This document shows positions 1-4,883 of a stretch of 5,890 bases of DNA, in pieces (positions within the stretch are counted from its first letter, which is position 1; every line of letters starts with the position of its first letter). The notes beneath the pieces are model-generated. The model was not told the DNA's origin. It did no database searches and saw only the letters and a list, made by a program, of their open reading frames with translations. This stretch comes from Methanosarcinales archaeon (GTDB lineage: Archaea > Halobacteriota > Syntropharchaeia > Alkanophagales > Methanospirareceae), in NCBI GenBank assembly GCA_030665925.1, contig DAOUYX010000106.1, forward strand, positions 1 through 5,890, read 5' to 3'. The position numbers and the translations under genes were made by a program.

Positions 1-83
1 ATAAAAAATACGATAAAAATGGAAGATAGAGCGCAGATAAAGAGGAGTCGCTCTATTATCTTCTCCACCGTTCCCACTTCCAT
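1..83 (-). CDS. pstC: PstC phosphate ABC permease, N-terminal fragment (runs off left edge)
   Basis: This is a partial gene: 27 codons from an ATG at 83 stay open to the window edge. The peptide begins MEVGTVEKIIERLLFICA and continues into a hydrophobic run (ALSSIFIVFF). This is the usual start of PstC: a short charged amphipathic stretch with an I-I-E-x-L-L-F-x-C-A pattern leading into the first membrane helix. PstC is one of the two membrane subunits of the PstSCAB high-affinity phosphate importer. It lies 50 nt downstream of the metallophosphoesterase and in the same direction as pstS, which supports the call. The ATG at 83 sits too close to the GGGAG at its 5' side. The in-frame GTG at 77 has GGGAG at a 7-nt spacing and may be the true start. 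pstA and pstB would be expected further left, outside the window. The family call rests on a short fragment plus context. Confidence 0.72.
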   Translation of the reverse strand, partial: MEVGTVEKIIERLLFICALSSIFIVFF

Positions 84-133
84 TCTCCCAATTTTTAAGG
101 TGCGAACATGCTCTAAAACGCTCCTACCGCTGG

Positions 134-865
134 TTATCCCCTCCGTTTCTCTAACACCAGCTCCTGCCCTCCTCCTGAATACATCCGGTATATCTTGATT
201 GTTCCCTTTTCCGCTTCGTCAAGTTCGATCAGGTTGAACGATTGTGGAATATTCCATTTCACGCGGTTCGTGCATGCAGTTCCTGCATTTGCTATTACCA
301 TCCCGTTCAAATTCCAGATCCACGGCACGTGTTTATGCCCGCAGAGCACGAGGTCAACCCCACATCGAACAAGCAGTTCGAGAACATCACCCGCATCTAT
401 AGGTATTTGTCTTTCTCGCCCTGTTTTAGGAACGGGAATTAAATGGTGGTGGAGTGCCACCACCTTAAACCCGTCAGTGTCAAGACACTTCTCTATCCAC
501 TCATATTTCTCTCTGCCCACGTGTCCATCATCCAAGTCCGGTTGTGTAGAATCCACGCCAACAATTGTTATTCCCTCGTATCGCTCCACTTTCGACCTAG
601 GACCGAAAATCTCCTCAAAGCCAAGGTCGCCCACATTCCTCGCATCATGGTTCCCAGGTATCACTACCTTTATCTTGCATTTTATCCTTTCAATATAGCT
701 TTCAGCGCGCTTAAATTCGAAGGGATAACCGTTTTCTGTCAAATCACCAGTAACAACCACGATCTCCGGCTCTATCTCGTTTATCTCTTCTATCACTTTC
801 TCAGCCAAATCCGGCAGGAAATGCGGTTCCACCACGTGTATGTCCGATATATGCGCTATTTTCAT
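134..865 (-). CDS. Calcineurin-like metallophosphoesterase (Icc/CpdA-like) between pstS and pstC
   Basis: This 243-residue protein has all the metal-binding blocks of the calcineurin-like phosphoesterase fold in order. They are D8-x-H10 in SDIH, G40-D41 in the GD block, G71-N72-H73-D74, the histidines 139-141 in ALHHH, and G176-H177-K178-H179. These ligate a dinuclear metal centre that hydrolyses phosphomono- or phosphodiesters. Length and motif spacing fit the class III cyclic-nucleotide phosphodiesterase/Icc group, but the substrate cannot be read from the sequence. There is no signal peptide, so it should be cytoplasmic. It starts 9 nt after the pstS stop with only a weak CGGA-like ribosome site, suggesting translation coupled to pstS. 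It precedes pstC, so it is embedded in the pst operon. A role in releasing phosphate from phosphodiesters, or in degrading a nucleotide signal tied to phosphate status, is inference from position. Confidence 0.9.
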   Translation of the reverse strand: MKIAHISDIHVVEPHFLPDLAEKVIEEINEIEPEIVVVTGDLTENGYPFEFKRAESYIERIKCKIKVVIPGNHDARNVGDLGFEEIFGPRSKVERYEGITIVGVDSTQPDLDDGHVGREKYEWIEKCLDTDGFKVVALHHHLIPVPKTGRERQIPIDAGDVLELLVRCGVDLVLCGHKHVPWIWNLNGMVIANAGTACTNRVKWNIPQSFNLIELDEAEKGTIKIYRMYSGGGQELVLEKRRG

Positions 866-874
866 TTTTCCGCG

Positions 875-1864
875 TCACTTTCGTTTCCTGAGCCCCACAT
901 ACGCTATCGCTAACAAGCCTGCGATTGCAAATACTGCCTCGAAGCCCGGCTCTTCCGGCGTGGGTGTTGCTGTTGCTACGGGCGCTGCAGTTGGCGCTGG
1001 TGTTGGTGTGGTTGCCCCGCTGGCGGTTACTTTTATGTACCCCATGTCTTCGACCACTTGCTGCCCTTCACTGCTCAGCACGAAATCAATGAACGCACGT
1101 TCGAGTTCGCTTGGCTCTCCTTTCGTGATGATATACAAACTCCTCGAAATCGGGTAATTACCCGAACGCACGTTCGCAACCGTTGCCGTTACGCCATCTA
1201 TCTCAACCGCTTTGACAGAAGAGTCAACGTAGCCGAGAGAGAGGTACCCGATGCTCTTTGCATCGCTGCTGACCGTGGCTCGAACCTCGCCGTTTGACGA
1301 CTTCACCGAGGCTGCTCCAGCTATTTCTCGCTCAAAAGGGCTCATCACGTACTTTTCGAATACTTCTCGCGTGCCCGAGCCTTCTTCACGTGTGATCACG
1401 CGAATATCCGCATCGTCACCACCCACGTCCTTCCAGTTGGTTATCTCGCCGCTGAAGATCTTCGATGCCTGCTCCATCGTCAAATCGCTTACCGAATTGC
1501 CTGGATGCAGAATGATAGCCACGCTATCCCTTCCGATTGCCACCGGCTTCAGGTCCGGATACTGCTCCATCTCTGCCGCTTTTACGTCTCGCGATGCCGC
1601 ACCGATGTCTATCTCGCCAGCGCCGACCGATTTTACGCCGTGACCGGATCCGCCACCTGAGACAGAGATTCTCAACGCAGAGTTCTCTCCCATAAGCAGC
1701 CGCGCGCATTCTTGGTTTATCGGCAGCACCGTTGTAGAACCTGCGATTGTCAGTTCACCTGAAAACTCTGCTGCTTGCGCGGGCGTTAAAACTACCGCCG
1801 TTCCTATCGTCGCTATCGCCACTATCACTATTGCCGCTATCCCTATCGCCTTATTTTTTTCCAT
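875..1864 (-). CDS. pstS: PstS phosphate-binding protein with PGF-CTERM anchor
   Basis: This is the extracytoplasmic phosphate-binding subunit of the PstSCAB importer, 329 residues. Residues 1-10 (MEKNKAIGIA) lead into a hydrophobic signal segment at about 7-27 with Ala-rich cleavage options near 29-32; there is no lipobox cysteine. The mature domain opens with LTIAGSTTVLPI (38-49) and holds SGGGSGHG (69-76), AIGRDSVAIILHPGN (109-123) and REEGSGTREVF (159-169), the Ser/Thr/Arg blocks that bind phosphate in PstS. After about residue 281 comes a Thr/Pro/Ala-rich spacer. The tail is PGF (306-308), a hydrophobic segment and RKRK: a PGF-CTERM signal for archaeosortase processing and lipid anchoring. 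I chose the ATG at 1864 because the TATA box lies at 1908-1915, inside the longer in-frame ORF that begins at 1948. GGAGGT lies 15 nt upstream, a long spacing. It is followed after 9 nt by the metallophosphoesterase gene. Confidence 0.95.
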   Translation of the reverse strand: MEKNKAIGIAAIVIVAIATIGTAVVLTPAQAAEFSGELTIAGSTTVLPINQECARLLMGENSALRISVSGGGSGHGVKSVGAGEIDIGAASRDVKAAEMEQYPDLKPVAIGRDSVAIILHPGNSVSDLTMEQASKIFSGEITNWKDVGGDDADIRVITREEGSGTREVFEKYVMSPFEREIAGAASVKSSNGEVRATVSSDAKSIGYLSLGYVDSSVKAVEIDGVTATVANVRSGNYPISRSLYIITKGEPSELERAFIDFVLSSEGQQVVEDMGYIKVTASGATTPTPAPTAAPVATATPTPEEPGFEAVFAIAGLLAIAYVGLRKRK

Positions 1865-1874
1865 TTTTATTTTA

Positions 1875-1898
1875 TTTTTACCTCCGATATATAGGAAA
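1875..1898 (-). promoter_or_regulatory. Candidate phosphate operator/leader element at pstS start site
   Basis: The minus strand reads CCTATATATCGGAGGT followed by AAAAA at 1895-1875. It matches the element ahead of DUF47 copy 1 at 19 of 21 positions. It carries an imperfect dyad, TTTCCT-N9-AGGTAA (1898-1893 and 1883-1878), with one mismatch to the perfect dyad at the other locus. The element includes the GGAGGT Shine-Dalgarno and spans the predicted transcript start. It could be a repressor operator or, if fully transcribed, a hairpin hiding the ribosome site. Its role is inference. Confidence 0.5.
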
Positions 1899-1907
1899 TG
1901 GAAAGAG

Positions 1908-1920
1908 TATTTAAACCTTT
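1908..1920 (-). promoter_or_regulatory. pstS core promoter (BRE + TATA)
   Basis: On the minus strand a CGAAAGG BRE-like stretch is followed by TTTAAATA, the TATA box at 1908-1915. The usual 25-27 bp offset from the box centre puts the transcript start near 1885, right at the Shine-Dalgarno of pstS. This gives a short 5' leader of about 20 nt. The box, its A-rich upstream flank and the distance to the gene are typical of archaeal promoters. The start site itself is predicted. Confidence 0.75.
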
Positions 1921-1938
1921 CGGAATTTCTATAAATAT

Positions 1939-1952
1939 GAAATAACATATAT
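1939..1952 (-). promoter_or_regulatory. Upstream AT box shared with the DUF47 copy 1 promoter
   Basis: ATATATGTTATTTC on the minus strand begins exactly 37 nt before the TATA box. The DUF47 copy 1 promoter has ATATATATTATTTC, one base different, at the same 37-nt distance. The fixed spacing suggests an activator or regulator site, but AT-rich sequence makes chance similarity possible. Confidence 0.35.
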
Positions 1953-2009
1953 AAAATAGTGGAAAATATATATGGGATGTGTTGCTAACTTTTTTCAGCC
2001 TCTCACTGT

Positions 2010-2930
2010 TCATAAGGACGTGAGTCCTTCATTTACCTCTTTCCACTTCTTGCGTCCCTTCCAGCGAATCCACCCCTCGCCTATTATACCACACACTAAA
2101 GGCAGAGGGGTCGCCACGAACGCCATGCAGCCACCCATTGCGATAACCTTATTGTGACGGCGCATCTGGTCCACCTTTCCTAAAGGGTCGTCGGAGGAAG
2201 ATATATGCTCCTCCCTCCCGAGGGATACGATTAGTCTCTTACCGACTCCATGAGCGATCTCCATGTTCCAGAAAATCCAGTGCCTCAACGGAGCGGGCCC
2301 GCCGCCAGGGTTCGTCTCCTTTCGCTTGATTGCCTGATATAAGTCTTCAGCCGATTTCCCCGGGAATTCTGTATAGGCATCCCCCAGCATCCTTGGCGAG
2401 TGCGCATCGCTCCCTCCCGTATGTGCAAAAGACAAACCTGCCTCCTTCTGAGCTAACCTGTTCACGTACGCGTCCCTGTGGGCGGCATTCAATACCTCCA
2501 CGCCGTCCAGACAAAGCTCGTTAATCTTTGCTCCAAGACAGGGACACCGGTAGCTAAAAGGATGTGGCGCCACAGACAGACCGCCCTGGTTATGGACGAA
2601 GTCTATGGTTTCTGCTGCCGAAAGCCCCTTTGGAATACGTTCCTGTAAAAAAAGTCCCAGGACCTCGCCATCGGCAGTACTGACCTCTTCTCCAACCACC
2701 ACCTCAATCTCTAATCCATTTTCATGGACGTATCGCTGCGCCCTCCATGCTCCGTCTATTTCGTTGTGGTCGGTGATGCAAAGGACATCTAAACCTTTCT
2801 TCACCGCGGCGTCAACCATTGTTTCCGGCGGCGTAACTGACTCAGGATAGGGTATAAAGAAGACCTTGTTGAACCCGGAATAGTAAGTGTGGGTGTGTAA
2901 ATCAGCCTGACCTGTGGATGGTGAACCCAT
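2010..2930 (-). CDS. PHP-domain metal-dependent phosphoesterase with C-terminal membrane segment
   Basis: This 306-residue protein has the full PHP metal-binding set: D10-L-H12-T-H14, T53-D54-H55-N56, E81/E82 in GEEVST, H123 in APHPF, and G173-S174-D175-A176-H177. PHP domains bind a trinuclear metal cluster and hydrolyse phosphate esters (known members include histidinol-phosphate phosphatase, nucleotide phosphatases and polymerase exonucleases). The GVEVLNAAH to GSDAH stretch (143-177) resembles the PHP-associated C-terminal region. The substrate is unknown. After the domain, residues about 262-285 (VIAMGGCMAFVATPLPLVCGII) are hydrophobic and followed by a basic tail (RWKGRKKWK), suggesting a membrane-anchored tail. 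I prefer the ATG at 2930 because GAGGTG lies 8 nt upstream. The in-frame ATG at 2948 overlaps the DUF47 gene and has no ribosome site. Only 1 nt separates this start from the DUF47 copy 1 stop, so the two are co-expressed. Confidence 0.88.
   Translation of the reverse strand: MGSPSTGQADLHTHTYYSGFNKVFFIPYPESVTPPETMVDAAVKKGLDVLCITDHNEIDGAWRAQRYVHENGLEIEVVVGEEVSTADGEVLGLFLQERIPKGLSAAETIDFVHNQGGLSVAPHPFSYRCPCLGAKINELCLDGVEVLNAAHRDAYVNRLAQKEAGLSFAHTGGSDAHSPRMLGDAYTEFPGKSAEDLYQAIKRKETNPGGGPAPLRHWIFWNMEIAHGVGKRLIVSLGREEHISSSDDPLGKVDQMRRHNKVIAMGGCMAFVATPLPLVCGIIGEGWIRWKGRKKWKEVNEGLTSL
2014..2029 (-). repeat. Short perfect inverted repeat at the end of the PHP gene
   Basis: AAGGAC-TCAC-GTCCTT is a 6-bp perfect stem with a 4-nt loop in the last codons before the PHP stop. 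No U-tract follows directly, so it is not a classic terminator. It might protect or end the transcript, or be coincidental. Confidence 0.3.
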
Positions 2931-2931
2931 G

Positions 2932-3618
2932 CTAAAAGCACCTCTCATAATAAAAGAAGAGTTTCTTTACTCTGAAAGTATCCAGAACATTAGCCACATC
3001 CTCGCATTGATCCATTGTATCTTCTAAGATGTCAACTACCTCTTTAAGTACCACTCTTTCAAGGAACTCATCAGGTTCTTTTATGTGTGTGGTCATCAGT
3101 ATTCGCAGCCATTTCCGGTTTATATTATCCGCCTCGTTTTCTAATTCGTTTATCCTTATGCAACATGCTTCTAAAGTTTTTTCCTCGGCACTCAGATTTC
3201 TCAAGCAACTTACTGCCTTTCTTATTTCCTGCGAAGCCTCCAAGATAACTGCGGAAAATTCGCCCACCGGCTCTGGAAGCGTTTTGGGCTGTCTTCGCGT
3301 AAATGTCAGTCTATTCACCGCTTTTTCAACGCCATCCACTACGTTGTCCAGATTATGCGCGAAATAACGTATATCCTCCTTCTCTTCACCGTCACGGCTG
3401 TGGTCGTAAATCAGTTCCTGTACGATTTGATGGACAACAGAATCAGCTTCGTCTTCCAGCATGTTAAGCTCCTGACTGATTTGCGAAAGTTTTGAGTATT
3501 CTTCTTTCAATTCCTCAAGTAGCTCCGCTGCTTCCACTGCCTTTCCCGCAAGGTTCTCAAAAAGACCGAAAAAATTCTTCTCCCTCAGTAACGATATGTT
3601 CTTTTCATATATCATCAT
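2932..3618 (-). CDS. DUF47 PhoU-like protein, copy 1 (Pit accessory/regulator family)
   Basis: This 228-residue helical, charged protein belongs to the DUF47 (PhoU-related) family, whose members usually sit beside pit permeases and control or assist phosphate transport. Conserved blocks are NFFGLFENLA (15-24), EDEADSVVHQIVQ (55-67), DIRYFAHNLDNVVDGVEKA (82-100), CCIRINELENEADNINRKW (152-170) and EVVDILEDTMDQCEDVAN (193-210). The acidic E-x-x-x-D clusters are the metal-binding type seen in PhoU folds. It is clearly paralogous to the protein at 4883-5689. GAGGTG lies 7 nt before the ATG at 3618, which decides the start. The first 14 nt overlap a 26-codon small ORF, and the gene ends 1 nt before the PHP start. 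The last residues (KKLFFYYERCF) have no counterpart in copy 2. Unlike copy 2, it is followed by a PHP phosphoesterase rather than a permease. It is predicted to be cytoplasmic and to act with Pit at the membrane. Confidence 0.88.
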   Translation of the reverse strand: MMIYEKNISLLREKNFFGLFENLAGKAVEAAELLEELKEEYSKLSQISQELNMLEDEADSVVHQIVQELIYDHSRDGEEKEDIRYFAHNLDNVVDGVEKAVNRLTFTRRQPKTLPEPVGEFSAVILEASQEIRKAVSCLRNLSAEEKTLEACCIRINELENEADNINRKWLRILMTTHIKEPDEFLERVVLKEVVDILEDTMDQCEDVANVLDTFRVKKLFFYYERCF

Positions 3619-3685
3619 GCTGTTTCACCTCTCCCCTTCCCGATTGTTCCAACATCTCCAACGCCACGTTTTTTATTCTTTTCAT
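3605..3685 (-). CDS. Small ORF / leader peptide (26 aa) ahead of DUF47 copy 1
   Basis: An ATG at 3685 sits 7 nt after a perfect GGAGGT, the best-placed ribosome site in the window. The ORF runs 26 codons to a TGA at 3605, overlapping the DUF47 start by 14 nt. The peptide starts MKRIKNVALEMLEQ and then has SGRGEV at 15-20, ending in HDDI; it is basic and not hydrophobic. It lies just downstream of the predicted transcript start, so it is the first ORF of the mRNA. Its M-K-[RK] start and G-[RK]-G-x-V block match residues 4-24 of DUF47 copy 2, with similar DNA at the same reading phase. It may be a leader peptide controlling DUF47 by coupled translation, a real microprotein, or the remnant of a longer DUF47 N-terminus. 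No function is known to me. Confidence 0.6.
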   Translation of the reverse strand: MKRIKNVALEMLEQSGRGEVKQHDDI

Positions 3686-3687
3686 GG

Positions 3688-3711
3688 TTTTTACCTCCAA
3701 TATGTAGGTAA
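3688..3711 (-). promoter_or_regulatory. Candidate phosphate operator/leader element with perfect dyad
   Basis: The minus strand has TTACCT at 3711-3706 and AGGTAA at 3696-3691, a perfect 6-bp inverted repeat with a 9-nt spacer. It is embedded in CCTACATATTGGAGGT followed by AAAAA. The element matches the one before pstS at 19 of 21 bases and contains the ribosome site of the small ORF. The predicted transcript start (about 3697) falls inside it. It could be a dimer-binding operator over the start site, or an RNA hairpin masking the ribosome site if transcription starts upstream. Function is inferred. Confidence 0.55.
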
Positions 3712-3719
3712 TCTAATAT

Positions 3720-3734
3720 ATATATAAGCTTTTC
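3720..3734 (-). promoter_or_regulatory. Core promoter of the small ORF-DUF47-PHP operon (BRE + TATA)
   Basis: TAGAAAAG followed by C and TTATATAT (box at 3720-3727) forms an archaeal BRE/TATA pair. The expected start is about 26 bp downstream, near 3697. It lies about 40 bp before the small ORF and has the same layout as the pstS promoter. Confidence 0.7.
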
Positions 3735-3750
3735 TATTTTCGGAGAATTG

Positions 3751-3764
3751 GAAATAATATATAT
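3751..3764 (-). promoter_or_regulatory. Upstream AT box, second copy
   Basis: ATATATATTATTTC lies exactly 37 nt upstream of the TATA box. It matches the pstS upstream box at 13 of 14 positions with identical spacing. It is a candidate regulator site, with the caveat that AT-rich DNA gives such matches easily. The remaining intergenic DNA up to the pit stop (3765-3842) is a pyrimidine-rich stretch on the minus strand in which I see no gene. Confidence 0.35.
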
Positions 3765-3842
3765 CTAATTTTTAAAATATGTAATAAAGAACAGAATATA
3801 TAGGGAGGGCAGGGGGAAAGTAGGCGTGAACTCCTCTTTGAT

Positions 3843-3848
3843 AAAAAA
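3843..3848 (-). terminator. Oligo-T terminator after pit
   Basis: The pit stop codon TAA is followed immediately by six T on the minus strand (TAATTTTTTATC). Archaeal RNA polymerase terminates at oligo-T runs without needing a hairpin. This lies between the pit gene and the promoter of the next operon, so it is a plausible operon end. Confidence 0.45.
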
Positions 3849-4883
3849 TTACAAACCAAACTGCACCAGCCAATACGCCGCTCCACCAATTGCCGCCGCC
3901 AGAGGAATGGTTATTATCCATGCCGTGATCATTCGCCCCACTTCTGACCACCGTATCCTGCGAAGGCTTTGAAAGAACGTCCCACCCACCACCGCAGAAC
4001 CTATTACGTGCGTGGTGCTCACTGGCATACCGGCTAAACTCACTGCTACCACTGCGAGACCCGCACCGGTTTCAGCGGCGAACCCGTGCTTTGGCTCCAG
4101 CTTTGTCAATCGCCAGCCCATCGTCCTTATCACCCGCGAGCCCATCAAAAGCGTGCCCAGCGCCATCACAGACCCACAGATTATCTTCACCCACCAGGGA
4201 ATGGGAAATTGCTCTGCGGTATTCGTAGCAATGAAACCGCCGGTTATCAAAGCTGCGGTAATCACGCCCATTGCATTTTGCGTATCATTCATCCCGTGAC
4301 TGAACGCCATAAAAGAAGATGAAATAATCTGCAGTTTCTTAAATGTCACTTCTGTCCTGGTTGCCGGTGTATTCTTAAAACCGAGATACAGCAACCAACT
4401 GATGAGCGAAAAGATTAAAGCCCCAGCTATAAATCCCACAAAGGGACCGAGCGCAATGGCAAGAAATACCTTGTTGGTAAGTACATCCCACTGTATTATG
4501 CCCGTGCCTCCGGCAACGAGTCCCGCACCCATAATTGCACCCACCAACGAATGCGTTACACTTATCGGAATGCCAACGGTGGTGCAAATAAAAGTCCAGA
4601 GTATCGCACCAATCAAACCGCTGATAAGAACCAGAAGGAAAACGTCCGTAGTCAGATCCGTAGTAGAAACAATTCCTTTGCCAATGGTCTTCGCCACTTC
4701 GTTAAAAGCGAATGCGCCAGCAAGATTAAACAAACTCGCCAAGCCTAACGCCTTTAGCGGTGTTAACGCTTTGGTCGCGATCACCGTGGCAATCGCATTC
4801 GCACTGTCATTCGCGCCGTTCAAGAAATCGTAGAGCAGCGCAAGGATAATTATGAGAATAACAAGAAGCAATGCAGACGCCAT
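3849..4883 (-). CDS. pit: PiT-family inorganic phosphate permease
   Basis: This 344-residue integral membrane protein of the PiT/PHO4 family is a low-affinity phosphate symporter (proton- or sodium-coupled with Pi or metal-phosphate). It has the family's internal pseudo-symmetry: LNGANDSANAIATVIATKAL (21-40) is echoed by HGMNDTQNAMGVITAAL (196-212). Likewise PISVTHSLVGAIMG (106-119) is echoed by PVSTTHVIGSAVVGG (287-301). The Asn/Asp of the two GAND/GMND motifs and the S/T-T-H motifs are the transport-site signatures. About ten hydrophobic segments are visible, with a hydrophilic central loop near 169-185. The loop is short, as in prokaryotic members. Its ATG overlaps the TGA of DUF47 copy 2 by one base (TGATG), the classic DUF47-pit arrangement implying coupled translation. 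The gene is intact, with no missing motif residues. Confidence 0.95.
   Translation of the reverse strand: MASALLLVILIIILALLYDFLNGANDSANAIATVIATKALTPLKALGLASLFNLAGAFAFNEVAKTIGKGIVSTTDLTTDVFLLVLISGLIGAILWTFICTTVGIPISVTHSLVGAIMGAGLVAGGTGIIQWDVLTNKVFLAIALGPFVGFIAGALIFSLISWLLYLGFKNTPATRTEVTFKKLQIISSSFMAFSHGMNDTQNAMGVITAALITGGFIATNTAEQFPIPWWVKIICGSVMALGTLLMGSRVIRTMGWRLTKLEPKHGFAAETGAGLAVVAVSLAGMPVSTTHVIGSAVVGGTFFQSLRRIRWSEVGRMITAWIITIPLAAAIGGAAYWLVQFGL

Noticed and set aside
28..57. Inverted repeat TAGAGCG / CGCTCTA with a 15-nt spacer
   Set aside because: It lies inside the pstC coding start, has a wide loop and no U-tract, and one 7-bp match is unremarkable.
195..1643. Plus-strand ORFs opposite the metallophosphoesterase and pstS
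   Set aside because: They lie antisense to genes with full family motifs, and their translations show no recognisable domain and no ribosome sites. The same holds for the plus-strand ORFs elsewhere in the window.
1865..1948. A longer pstS starting at the ATG at 1948
   Set aside because: The extra 28 residues would run through the TATA box and the predicted transcript start, and would put non-signal sequence before the signal peptide.
2931..2948. PHP protein starting at the ATG at 2948
   Set aside because: It has no ribosome site upstream, whereas the ATG at 2930 has GAGGTG at 8 nt and abuts the DUF47 stop.
4375..4587. Minus-strand 70-codon ORF inside pit
   Set aside because: It is an out-of-frame shadow of the PiT permease, whose membrane motifs are continuous through this region.
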